This document shows positions 41,148 through 49,768 of a stretch of DNA of 51,565 bases, piece after piece (the first letter of the stretch is position 1; every line of letters starts with the position of its first letter). This DNA is from Candidatus Sulfotelmatobacter sp. (lineage in GTDB: Bacteria > Eisenbacteria > RBG-16-71-46). The position numbers and the translations under genes are program-made. The stretch is from the NCBI GenBank assembly GCA_035498555.1, contig DATKAB010000095.1, forward strand, positions 1 through 51,565, in the 5' to 3' direction. A model generated the notes under the pieces. The model searched no databases, had not been told where the DNA came from, and saw only the letters and a program-made list of their open reading frames with translations.

Positions 41148-43361
41148 CTAACGCAGCACGGCGACGCGGACCGTGGCCGAGCTGCCGCCCGCGTTCGCGT
41201 GAACGAAATAGATGCCCGGCCTCACGGTCTGGCCGTCGTCGTCGGTCCCGTCCCAGATCACGCTGTGGTTCGCCGGTGCGTTGAAGTGCTTCACCTTGCG
41301 ACCGCGAAGGTCGAAGATCACTCCCTCATACGCGGTGCCATTGCCTTTGATCCGGAGCTGCAGGCCGGTTTTGTTGAGCGCGATGGGGTTGGGATAGACG
41401 AGAAACGAGAGCTGCGGCACGCGCGGCGGCGGCGGCGGCGCGTAGTGCGGATCGTACCGGTTCATGCCCGACGAGGTGCTGATCCACGCGACACCGCTCA
41501 CCGGGTCCACGCGGATCGCATAGACCTGATTGCCGGCGATCGGTGAGTTCTCGATGTTGAAATCCTCGCTCGTGCCATTGGAATGGTAGACACGCACTCC
41601 GGCTTCCGTTCCCACCCACGGTGAACCGTCGGGTCCGACCGCCAGAGGATTCCCCGCGAACAGCGCGGTGGCCTCGGGAATGGTGTACTCGGCCTGGAAC
41701 GTGATCGGCGTCAGCTTGTAGCGTCGCAGTGACTGCGTCGTCAGCATCCACAGCGTGTCGCCACGCGCCACCAGGCCCTGCACGTCGAGCCGGCTCACGT
41801 CGGTCATGGGGGTCGCGTCGTGCATGCCGTTGGGGCCGAGCGGAAGCTGAACCCACTGGGCGCCGTTCGGATAACCGACGAAAAGAACGTGGTCGCGGGT
41901 CACCGTCAGGCCGTGAATCTTGCTGTTGAGCACGCCGCTCTGATTCTCGTTGCGAAAATTCGCCACCAGCACCCCGAGCGAATCGAATTCGAGCAGTCCG
42001 CTGGCAGGAATGACCCCGAGATCGGGCGTGTCGCCGCCGAACCAGCGACCGCCATCGCTATCGGCGGCCGAGGACCACATGCGGGTGCGATCGCGCAGCG
42101 AGTCGGGCCAGGTGTGATGAATGAACTGCGGGGTGGGGTTCGAATCGTCGATCTCTTCCAGGGCGAATTCCCAGTTCGCGATCCACTTCTTGTGCTCTCG
42201 ATCCACCAGCAGGGCCCACGCGTAGAGGGGTTCGATGAACGTCGTGTCGCAGTAGCCCGAGCACGGCGACGGAGTATCCGGCCAGATCCGCCACTGGTCG
42301 CCGGTCAGCCGGCCCACACCCTGTTCCGCGGAGTTCACCCAGACTCGTCCGCTGTCCAGGTTGAGATTGCGAATATCGTTGTCTGGCGGGGCGTCGGGGG
42401 TGAAGACCGGCCAGCCGGTTGCGACTCCCGCTGCCGGTTGCTCGATCAGCCCGGTCTGATTGGCGGCCAGGTAGAGCCCGGCGCCGTCGGAAGCCGGAAT
42501 CCACACCGACGGATCGGTGAAGGAGCTGGCCGCCTCGGTGTTGAGCGTTGCCCAGCCTTCGTTGCACAGCCGATAGAGCCCGAGATCGGTCGAAGCCGTG
42601 ACCACGCCGCCGTCGTCGAACAGGCGTTTCATGTTTCCGGTATAGCCCTGCATCACCCATTGATTGTTGACGTAGGTGTAGGCGCGCCCGCCGGCCTGAC
42701 AGAACAGAAGAGTGTCGTTGGTGACCAGCGCTCCGATCTGAGTATTGAGCAGACCCGTGTTCAGGCTCACCCAGTTCGCAAGCCCGGTCGAGCGCTTGCT
42801 CAGGTAGATGCCCTGGCCGGTCGAGACCCAGATGGTGTCGGGGTGGACGACGATTCCCGTGATGTCGTCGCTGGCAAACGGTGACGGCTGGCCGAAGCTG
42901 GGCAGGACGCCCGCGATTTCCTTTCCGTTCCAGAAGGCGATGCCGCGCGGGGTCCCCACCCAGATCGTGTCGCCCTCCGCCCGCAGGCAGTTGACGCTGT
43001 CGGCCGGCAGCCCGTCGAAGGCATTGATCAGCGACCACGAGCTTCCATCCGCGGACATGCGACTGAGTCCGGCGCCGTTGGTCCCTATCCAGAGCCGCCC
43101 GCTCCGATCGTAGGCGAGCGCCGTCAGCTCGTTCCCGGCCAGCCCGTTCGGAGAGCGGGTGATCGCGGTGAAGCTCTGGGCGGAGCGACGGTAGAGGAGG
43201 AGACCCGCCTCGCGAGTCGAGCACCACACCGTGTCGCCCTTCACCAGCAGATCGCTGTAGCGGTGCGGCGTGAGATAGGTGGTCCAGCCTCCAGACGTCG
43301 ACGGAGACATCGGCACGACCGCGAGCAGGGTTGCGAAGGCGCTGATGAACGACAGGGTCAT
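41148..43361 (-). CDS. Secreted beta-propeller (Reg_prop) protein with FlgD-Ig/T9SS-like C-terminus
   Basis: This is a 737-residue exported protein. A signal peptide (MTLSFISAFATLLAVVPMS) is followed by many two-component-regulator propeller repeats, such as LAYDRSGRLWIGTNGAGLSR and LRAEGDTIWVGTPRGIAFWN, which should form one or two seven-bladed propellers. The last 85 residues are a FlgD-Ig/T9SS type A-like domain: LVYPNPIALNKTG, VIFDLRGRKVKHF, WDGTDDDGQTVRPGIYFV. Unlike BT4663-type sensors there is no kinase or TM helix after the propeller. GGAG precedes the ATG, 4 nt after the DPM1-like gene. Its place amid glycan enzymes suggests a surface protein that binds or is anchored to the glycan, but that is inference. 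Confidence 0.85.
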   Translation of the reverse strand: MTLSFISAFATLLAVVPMSPSTSGGWTTYLTPHRYSDLLVKGDTVWCSTREAGLLLYRRSAQSFTAITRSPNGLAGNELTALAYDRSGRLWIGTNGAGLSRMSADGSSWSLINAFDGLPADSVNCLRAEGDTIWVGTPRGIAFWNGKEIAGVLPSFGQPSPFASDDITGIVVHPDTIWVSTGQGIYLSKRSTGLANWVSLNTGLLNTQIGALVTNDTLLFCQAGGRAYTYVNNQWVMQGYTGNMKRLFDDGGVVTASTDLGLYRLCNEGWATLNTEAASSFTDPSVWIPASDGAGLYLAANQTGLIEQPAAGVATGWPVFTPDAPPDNDIRNLNLDSGRVWVNSAEQGVGRLTGDQWRIWPDTPSPCSGYCDTTFIEPLYAWALLVDREHKKWIANWEFALEEIDDSNPTPQFIHHTWPDSLRDRTRMWSSAADSDGGRWFGGDTPDLGVIPASGLLEFDSLGVLVANFRNENQSGVLNSKIHGLTVTRDHVLFVGYPNGAQWVQLPLGPNGMHDATPMTDVSRLDVQGLVARGDTLWMLTTQSLRRYKLTPITFQAEYTIPEATALFAGNPLAVGPDGSPWVGTEAGVRVYHSNGTSEDFNIENSPIAGNQVYAIRVDPVSGVAWISTSSGMNRYDPHYAPPPPPRVPQLSFLVYPNPIALNKTGLQLRIKGNGTAYEGVIFDLRGRKVKHFNAPANHSVIWDGTDDDGQTVRPGIYFVHANAGGSSATVRVAVLR

Positions 43362-43365
43362 GCGA

Positions 43366-44082
43366 CTACTCCAGACGGCCGATCAGATCCAACACGCGTA
43401 GACGCCAGACCATCCACGCGGCTTCCCAGACGATGCGGCGACTCATTTTCGATACCCCGGCCTGGCGGTCCACGAACAGGATCGGAATCTCGCGAATCCG
43501 AAAACCCTTCTTCCAGCACTTGAACGACATCTCGATCTGGAACGCGTAGCCGTCCGATCTCACCTGGTCCAACCGGATCGCCTCGAGCGCGCGGCGACGG
43601 AAGCACTTGAAACCACCGGTGGCGTCGCGGAGCGGCAGTCCGGTCACGAGCTGCGTGTAGCGATTCGCCATGTACGAAAGGATCAGTCTCTTCAGCGGCC
43701 AGTTGACCACGGTGATGCCGTGCAGGTAGCGCGATCCGAGCACCACGTCGACCTCATCGGCGTTCTTGAGGAACTCGCCAATGCTGTCCGGGTCGTGCGA
43801 GAAGTCCGCGTCCATTTCGAAGATGTACTCCGCGCCGTTGTCGAGCGCGTAGCGGAATCCGTCGCGGTAGGCCGAGCCCAGCCCCATCTTGCCCGGACGC
43901 TGGAGCAGATGCACGCGCGGCTCGCGCGCCATCCATCCCTTGACGATCTCCGCGGTGCCGTCGGGCGAGCCGTCGTCCACGACCAGCACATGGAGTCCGT
44001 ACGGCAGGGCCATCAGCTTCTGGATCAGCCGGTCGATGTTCTCGCGCTCGTTGTAGGTCGGCGTGATGATGATCTTCTCCAC
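43366..44082 (-). CDS. Polyprenol-phosphate mannosyltransferase-like GT2 (DPM1-like)
   Basis: This is a 238-residue GT2 enzyme from a GTG start with GAGAGGAGA upstream. The opening is EKIIITPTYNERENIDRLI, the nucleotide site VLVVDDGSPDGTAEIV, the metal motif YIFEMDADFSHDP, and the later conserved region YTQLVTGLPLRDATGGFKCF. This is the standard pattern of dolichol/polyprenol monophosphomannose synthases of the catalytic-domain-only type; no C-terminal TM pair is present. It would charge a polyprenyl phosphate with a sugar that GT-C enzymes of the locus can use. The longer frame upstream is inside the YfhO gene. Confidence 0.93.
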   Translation of the reverse strand: MEKIIITPTYNERENIDRLIQKLMALPYGLHVLVVDDGSPDGTAEIVKGWMAREPRVHLLQRPGKMGLGSAYRDGFRYALDNGAEYIFEMDADFSHDPDSIGEFLKNADEVDVVLGSRYLHGITVVNWPLKRLILSYMANRYTQLVTGLPLRDATGGFKCFRRRALEAIRLDQVRSDGYAFQIEMSFKCWKKGFRIREIPILFVDRQAGVSKMSRRIVWEAAWMVWRLRVLDLIGRLE

Positions 44083-44105
44083 TCGATCTCCTCTCTCCCG
44101 CCTGT

Positions 44106-46511
44106 TCAGGCCGCGGGCAAGGGAGTCCGGCCCCGCCGGGAGATCCACACCCCGACCAGGACCAGACCCAGAGAAAACACCGCCGAGATCACGCTCAGCA
44201 TCAGCCCGAGTCGGATCGCTCTCGATCGATAAGTGAATACCACGCGATGCCGGCCGGCCGGAACGGCCACCGCGCGGAGCAGATAGTCGGCCTTGAGCAC
44301 GGGAGCCGGCCGGTCGTCCACGGTCGCGGTCCAGTCCGGATACCACTGATCCGCCAGTCGCAGGATCGCGGGCCCCTGCGACTCCTCGTCCACCGTCACG
44401 TCGTTCAACCGGTAGGACAGCACCGACGCCCGCGCCTGCCCGAGCGGTCCAAGTTTCAGGTGGGGATCCTGCTCGAGGAACACGACATCGCCGCTCTCCG
44501 AGGTTCCCAGCTTCACCGAGTCGAGGATGGCGCGCGCCGGCTGCACCACGTGATACCGATCGAGGAGCGTGACCCGCGGCAGCGCCAGCCGGTTCTCGTA
44601 GATCACCTGCGAGCCGCGGAACGCCTCCTTGAGGAACGGCGCGGCCGGCAGCGGTTGAGCGGAAATGATGTAGCGCACGTTGAGCAACCGCATCCAGCCG
44701 AGATTGAACTGCAGCGTGTCGTCGAGAAAATCCTGGATGAGCCGGGGCTTGGCGGCGTGATAGCCGCCCACCGAAGCGATCCCGAACCCGGCCAGCCGGT
44801 TGCTCTGGAACTCCGAGATCGGCAGCACCCGAAACGGGCCCGGAGCCTTCTCGAGGAACTCCACGACGTCGTCGCGCCCGGCGTCGAGGTTCTTCGCGAT
44901 CGGCTCGCCGATCACCGGCGCCATGACGCGGCCGCTCACCGGCAGCAGCTCCGCCAGGAGCAACCCGAGCGCCACCAGGCTGGCGATCGTCGGCGCCCAG
45001 CGCCCGCGCAGCGCCAGCCACGCGGCGCCCACTGCGAGCAGGCCGAGGAACCCGCCGCGCCACAGGTCGCCGACCAATCCCTGGAACGCGAGCTGCGCGC
45101 CCTGCGGGCCCATCGCCGGATTGTGCGCCGATGCCATTGCGACGTAGCCGTCATGCCAGCTTCCCGACGCCGCGGCGAGCAGCAGCAGGATCAGCATTCC
45201 GGCGCCGGTGAACAGCACCAGCCGCTGCAGAGCTTCGCCGCGCTTCGTCTTGCCGGCGGGTGCGGCGGCGCCGTCGAGCAACGCGCTCCAGCCCCACGCC
45301 AGCCCGAGCGCGGCGGCGAGCTGGAACAACAGGATCACCATCACCGGAATGCGGAACTTGTTGAACAGCGGCAGATGCTGATAGAGCAGGCCGTACACTG
45401 GCGAGTTCTTCCCGAAGGCGACCAGCAGCGCGAACACCGCGAGCACCAGCGCGAAGATGCGCGGCGCGTCACCGCCCGGAGCCGGCTTCGCCAGGAACGC
45501 GGGCAGCGCGAGCAGTACCGCGACCAGCCCGACGTAGGCGTTCGGATAGTCGGTGAACGGCATGCCGCCCCAGTACGTGGCGCCGCCGAACCCCACGAAC
45601 CCGGGAATCACGATCGAGGGCAGCTCGATCGGCGACAGCGACCACGCGGTCGCGTACGACATTCCCACGCCGCCACCCGAGTCGCTCCCGCCGCGAATCG
45701 ACCAGCGCGCGTAGTCGCGGAGCGGCAGGTTGTAGAAGCCGGCGATCCCGAACGCGAGGCCGGCGGCGGCGGCGAGCGCCAGCGCGCGCGCGGTGTGGGT
45801 CGCGAGCTGGCTGCGATCGCGGAGCGACAACAGCCAGTCCACGCCGGCGTACAGGCCGATCGCAAGCCAGGTGTAGAAGCAGATTTGAACGTGCCCGCGC
45901 AGCATCTGGAAACCGCCCGCGAACGCGAGGAAGCCCAGATCCATCAGCGACCCGCGCCTGAGCCAGCGCGTCGCCAGCCACACCATGAGCGGCAGGTACG
46001 CCGAATCCACCAGCTGGCTGCCGTGCCCGTGCGCCCCCACCGCCACGAGATTGGGGGCGAACACGAAGCCGACTCCGGCAAGCAGCGCGGCCTCCGCGCG
46101 CGCGCCCCATTCGCGCGCCAGCAGGAACATGAACAGGCCGCCCAGGAAGTAATAGAGCAGCAACCAGGTCTCGTCGGGGAGCGGCACCACCTTTTGAACG
46201 ATCGCCAGCGGCCAGTCGGGCGGATAGATGAGCGGATTGTAGGCACCGCTCCCGAACGACGGCATTCCGAGGAACACATAAGGGTTCCAGAGCGGATAGA
46301 CGTGGTCGTGCCACAGCGACTTCTCGCCCATCCGCACGAATCCCGCCGGGGCGGAGGCGTCCGGCGAAACGAACACCTTGCCGCCGAGGAACACGTCGTG
46401 GAAGAAGAGCACGACCAGCAGCGCGAGAATCGCGGCCGCCCAACCGGCGCTCAGTTGCACGCCGGACGCGACCGACTTCGGTTCGCGCCGGCTCGACTTG
46501 CGATCGGTCAT
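44106..46511 (-). CDS. YfhO-like membrane protein
   Basis: This is an 801-residue polytopic protein with about 13 TM helices, most before residue 560, and a periplasmic C-terminal domain ending in a last TM (LGLMLSVISAVFSLGLVLVG). Family features include VYPLWNPYVFLGMPSFGSG after TM1, AHGHGSQLVDSAYLPLMVWL, and the C-terminal WYPDWTATVDDRPAPVLKAD with AGRHRVVFTYR, all typical of YfhO (GT-C-like). In Gram-positives YfhO helps glycosylate lipoteichoic acid; here it probably transfers a sugar to a surface polymer. It lies between the GT4 and DPM1-like genes; the latter may make its donor. Confidence 0.9.
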   Translation of the reverse strand: MTDRKSSRREPKSVASGVQLSAGWAAAILALLVVLFFHDVFLGGKVFVSPDASAPAGFVRMGEKSLWHDHVYPLWNPYVFLGMPSFGSGAYNPLIYPPDWPLAIVQKVVPLPDETWLLLYYFLGGLFMFLLAREWGARAEAALLAGVGFVFAPNLVAVGAHGHGSQLVDSAYLPLMVWLATRWLRRGSLMDLGFLAFAGGFQMLRGHVQICFYTWLAIGLYAGVDWLLSLRDRSQLATHTARALALAAAAGLAFGIAGFYNLPLRDYARWSIRGGSDSGGGVGMSYATAWSLSPIELPSIVIPGFVGFGGATYWGGMPFTDYPNAYVGLVAVLLALPAFLAKPAPGGDAPRIFALVLAVFALLVAFGKNSPVYGLLYQHLPLFNKFRIPVMVILLFQLAAALGLAWGWSALLDGAAAPAGKTKRGEALQRLVLFTGAGMLILLLLAAASGSWHDGYVAMASAHNPAMGPQGAQLAFQGLVGDLWRGGFLGLLAVGAAWLALRGRWAPTIASLVALGLLLAELLPVSGRVMAPVIGEPIAKNLDAGRDDVVEFLEKAPGPFRVLPISEFQSNRLAGFGIASVGGYHAAKPRLIQDFLDDTLQFNLGWMRLLNVRYIISAQPLPAAPFLKEAFRGSQVIYENRLALPRVTLLDRYHVVQPARAILDSVKLGTSESGDVVFLEQDPHLKLGPLGQARASVLSYRLNDVTVDEESQGPAILRLADQWYPDWTATVDDRPAPVLKADYLLRAVAVPAGRHRVVFTYRSRAIRLGLMLSVISAVFSLGLVLVGVWISRRGRTPLPAA

Positions 46512-46542
46512 GAAGACTTTCCGGTTGGAGGGGAACCCGCCG

Positions 46543-47664
46543 TCACGCCGCGAGACGGCTCTCGATGACCTGCACCATTCTCGCCGCCAGCCGATCCCAG
46601 TCGAAGTCGCGCGCCAGCTCGCGGCGCTGATCGGCCGAGGCCGGGGAAGCGAGCGCTTCCTCCACTCGGCTCACGAAGGAAATGGGATCGGTGCCGAACC
46701 ACAAATGAGGGGGCCTGGGGCTCAGGTCGAGTACGGGAGTGGTGACCACGGGGAGACCTGCGGCGAGGTACTGATAAACCTTGTTGGGATTGATACCCTG
46801 CACGAACTCATCCTTCGCCCGAAAAGGAATCACCCCGACGTCGAGGGCCTGGACGTAGGCCGGAATCTGCTCGTAGGGTCTGGCCCCGAGCACCGCCACC
46901 CCCTCCCGCGCCGCGAATTCCCGGAGCGGGTCAGCGACCGCCGGCGACTGGGGGCCAATCAGCACCACCGTGCCCCCCCGCCTCGCCCGGCGCAGGGCCT
47001 CGAGCACGTCGAAATCCAGAAAATGCGACAGGAGGCCGAGATAGCCGATTCGAGGCCGCGGCAGCGACCTCATCTCGGGGGGTTCGGGACGAGGGGTCGC
47101 GAAATGCGACCATTCGACACCGTTGCCGATCACCGTCAGGGGACGTGAGGTCTGGCTCTCGAGCTGCCGCCGGTAGTATTCGGAAACCACGAACAGGGCA
47201 TCCACCTGGTCGAGGGTGCGCTGCCAGTACCCTCGCGCCCAGACCGGCACGCGGGAGAACTGAAAGGGGCTATCGTTGAAGTCATAGAATACCAACTGGG
47301 CGTTGAGCCGTGAAACAGCGCCCGGACAGTAGATGTTGGAGACCAGCGCGACCGGCCGCGGTTCCACTCCCAGCGAGCGCAGGCGGGCCCTCAGGTGGTG
47401 CTCGGCGACCCGCTCGATCAGGAACCGGCCAGGCCGAGTGCCCGCGAGCGCGTTGTAGGCGCGACTGGTGGTGCCGGGTTTGAGGAACGGCACCGTGAAA
47501 TAGGTGACGTTTCCCTCCTGGCGCGGGCGCCAGGGATCGTCCGCTCCCGCCGCCGGTGGCTGCGCGAAGAACACCCGCCAGCGGTCCGGGAAGCGGGACA
47601 ACAGAAACTGCTTGCGGGTTCGGAAATAGCCCCAGCGAACTTCCGAAAGGACGACCAGGTCCAC
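46543..47664 (-). CDS. GT4 glycosyltransferase
   Basis: This is a 373-residue GT-B enzyme starting with GTG (VDLVVLSEVRWGYFRTRKQF) 10 nt after the asnB stop; the frame runs further upstream inside asnB but without conservation. The N-half includes VSNIYCPGAVSRLNAQLVFY and YFDFNDSPF-like acidic residues. The C-half has RPRIGYLGLLSHFLDFDVL, VIPFRAKDEFVQGINPNKVY and QYLAAGLPVVTTPVLDLS. This pattern is that of the TuaH-like/GT4 group in capsule loci. No strong Shine-Dalgarno is visible, so translation may be coupled to asnB. Confidence 0.87.
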   Translation of the reverse strand: MDLVVLSEVRWGYFRTRKQFLLSRFPDRWRVFFAQPPAAGADDPWRPRQEGNVTYFTVPFLKPGTTSRAYNALAGTRPGRFLIERVAEHHLRARLRSLGVEPRPVALVSNIYCPGAVSRLNAQLVFYDFNDSPFQFSRVPVWARGYWQRTLDQVDALFVVSEYYRRQLESQTSRPLTVIGNGVEWSHFATPRPEPPEMRSLPRPRIGYLGLLSHFLDFDVLEALRRARRGGTVVLIGPQSPAVADPLREFAAREGVAVLGARPYEQIPAYVQALDVGVIPFRAKDEFVQGINPNKVYQYLAAGLPVVTTPVLDLSPRPPHLWFGTDPISFVSRVEEALASPASADQRRELARDFDWDRLAARMVQVIESRLAA

Positions 47665-47674
47665 GCGGGATGGG

Positions 47675-49747
47675 TCAGGAGGCGGCGGCCGCCGTCTCCC
47701 GTTCGAACTCCGCTTCGACTTCGACGAACGAGCGATGCCGGCCGGCATGCAACGCCTGCTCCGGCGCCCGTTCGATTCGTCGCGGATCGCCGACCAGGTA
47801 CTGCCGCGACCACGACTCCAGGGAGAGCCAACGCCACACCTGGAGCCCGATCCCACGCCGCCCGGCAAGATGGTCGTCGAGCGCCGCGAGCATGCGCGGC
47901 ACGTCCACCCAGTCGTGCAGCGGGCCGGGCGCGCCCAGCCGCCGTCGCGCCTCGCTGGCGAAGCGGCCGCGCAGCCAGACGTCCACCGGCGTTTCGAACC
48001 CCATCTTGTCGCGACGCGCGAGAATGCTCTCGGGAATCCGATCCTTGAGCGCGCGTCTCAGGATCGCCTTGGTGGTGACGCCGTCGAGCTTCTGCGAATC
48101 GGGCAGCGAGAACGCGAACTCGACCAGCCGGTAATCGAGGAACGGGAGGCGCGTCTCGATCGAGAACGCCATGCTGTTGCGATCCTCGTAGCGAAGCAGC
48201 GAGGGCAACAGGCGCTGCGTGGTATCGAACGCCATCTGCCGCCGCACGGCGCTGCCGAAAGCGGCCGGAGGCCGGGGAACCGAGGCACCGCCGAGTCGCG
48301 AAAGGTCGGACGAGAGCACGCGATCCTTGCCCGAGCCGAACTGTCGCCGAACCCCTGCGGCCAGCGCGCGCGGCAGCCACGGCTCCAGCACCCAGCCCAC
48401 CGTGGTGGGCCAGCCGATCCGCGCCGCCACCGGGCCAAAGTTCACGAGGAACGTCCCGATGCGGCCCGCCGCCAGTTCATCGCGCAGCCGAAGCGGCAGG
48501 TAGCGGAAGTAGCCGCCGAGCGTCTCGTCGCCGCCCTGTCCATCGAGCAGAACCTTGAGTCCCGCCTGCCTCGCCAGCTCCATCACCTTCCACTGCGAGT
48601 AGAGTCCGGGTCCCGCAGTCGGCTCGCCCTGGCGATCGGCGAGCGCATCGAACACGTGCCAGAAGTCGCTGCCGTCGGGAGTGACCACGTGCGAGGCCAC
48701 GCCGCTCGCCGCCACCGCGTCGCGAATCCAGGCGCGTTCGTCGTACGACGGCCCTTCCTCGTAGGCGCAGCTGAAGGCGTGCATGCCCTTCGGCGCGCGA
48801 CGCGAGGCGGTGGTCACTACCGCTGTGGAATCGAGGCCACCTGACAGGCACGAGCCGACTTCGACGTCGGCGCGCAGTCTCAGGGACACCGCGTCGGTGA
48901 ACAGCGACTCGAACTGGCGCGTCCAATCTTCCGGCGTCCCGGTGGCGCGTGAATCGGGATCGAGCTGCCACCAGCGCTGAATGCCGAGCCCCTTCTCGGA
49001 CAGCACCAGGAAGTGCCCGGGCAGCAACTGCCAGATGCCGTCGAAGCAGGTGTGCGCGTCGTGATCCACCCAGTCGAGCGCGATCAGGTCACGAACCGCC
49101 TCCAGGCGCGGAAGGATCCGGCGTGGCTGGGTGAGAGCGAGAGCGCGAGGCTCGGAGGCGAACGCGAATGAGCGGCCGTCGAACTGGTAGTAGAACGGCT
49201 TGACGCCGAGCCGGTCCCGCGCGCAGAACAATTCGCGGCGCTCCCCGTCCCAGATCGCGAACGCGAACATGCCGTTCAAGCGGCGCAGGCAGTCGTGACC
49301 CCATCGACGGTAGGCCGCCAGGATCACTTCGGTGTCGGAAGTTCCCGTGAAGCGATCTCCGAGCCGTTCCAGCTCGGCGCGCAGTTCGACGTGGTTGTAG
49401 ACCTCGCCGTTGTAGGTGATCCAGCGCACGCCGGTGGAATCAGAAAGCGGCTGATGGCCGGACGGAGTGAGATCCACGATCGAGAGCCGGCGGTGGAGCA
49501 GGCCCAGGCTGGCGCCGCTCGCGCCCGCGCCGGGGTGCGTTCGTCCGGGCGACCAGGGGAGTTCTGCGCGGAACACATCGGCCGGCGTGTCGGGGCCGCC
49601 GAGCGTGCGGATACGCCCGCTCGAGGCCTCGACCAGAATCAACCCCTCGTCATCGGGGCCGCGATGCCGCAACAAGGTCGACATCTGATGAAGTCGGCCG
49701 AGGTCGACCCTCGACTCCGCCTCCCAGAGTCCAGCGATTCCGCACAT
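47675..49747 (-). CDS. asnB: Asparagine synthetase-type amidotransferase (AsnB)
   Basis: This is a 690-residue protein. The N-terminal class II glutaminase has the catalytic C2 (MCGIAGLWE), RHRGPDDEG, LLHRRLSIVDL and YNGEVYNHVELR. The C-terminal ATP pyrophosphatase domain has the PP loop CLSGGLDSTAVV, LDGQGGDETLGGYFRYLP, and RYEDRNSMAFSIETRLPFLD. It is longer than plain AsnB (about 550) because of an insert of about 45 residues between GLILVEASSG and the His-containing LLHRRLS. Such forms are frequent in exopolysaccharide loci, where they may amidate uronic acids. A true asparagine synthetase role cannot be excluded. GGGAGGAG precedes the ATG. Confidence 0.93.
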   Translation of the reverse strand: MCGIAGLWEAESRVDLGRLHQMSTLLRHRGPDDEGLILVEASSGRIRTLGGPDTPADVFRAELPWSPGRTHPGAGASGASLGLLHRRLSIVDLTPSGHQPLSDSTGVRWITYNGEVYNHVELRAELERLGDRFTGTSDTEVILAAYRRWGHDCLRRLNGMFAFAIWDGERRELFCARDRLGVKPFYYQFDGRSFAFASEPRALALTQPRRILPRLEAVRDLIALDWVDHDAHTCFDGIWQLLPGHFLVLSEKGLGIQRWWQLDPDSRATGTPEDWTRQFESLFTDAVSLRLRADVEVGSCLSGGLDSTAVVTTASRRAPKGMHAFSCAYEEGPSYDERAWIRDAVAASGVASHVVTPDGSDFWHVFDALADRQGEPTAGPGLYSQWKVMELARQAGLKVLLDGQGGDETLGGYFRYLPLRLRDELAAGRIGTFLVNFGPVAARIGWPTTVGWVLEPWLPRALAAGVRRQFGSGKDRVLSSDLSRLGGASVPRPPAAFGSAVRRQMAFDTTQRLLPSLLRYEDRNSMAFSIETRLPFLDYRLVEFAFSLPDSQKLDGVTTKAILRRALKDRIPESILARRDKMGFETPVDVWLRGRFASEARRRLGAPGPLHDWVDVPRMLAALDDHLAGRRGIGLQVWRWLSLESWSRQYLVGDPRRIERAPEQALHAGRHRSFVEVEAEFERETAAAAS

Positions 49748-49768
49748 CGATTCGATCTCCTCCCGGCT

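Noticed and set aside
43366-45063. A 565-codon fusion reading the DPM1-like protein together with upstream sequence
   Set aside because: The first 327 codons are antisense-free but lie in another frame of the YfhO gene and are low-complexity. The GTG at 44082 has a strong Shine-Dalgarno and starts the conserved domain.
44247-46568. A 773-codon plus-strand frame opposite the YfhO-like gene
   Set aside because: Its translation is low-complexity (Arg, Glu, Gln, His) and the opposite strand codes for a recognisable membrane protein.
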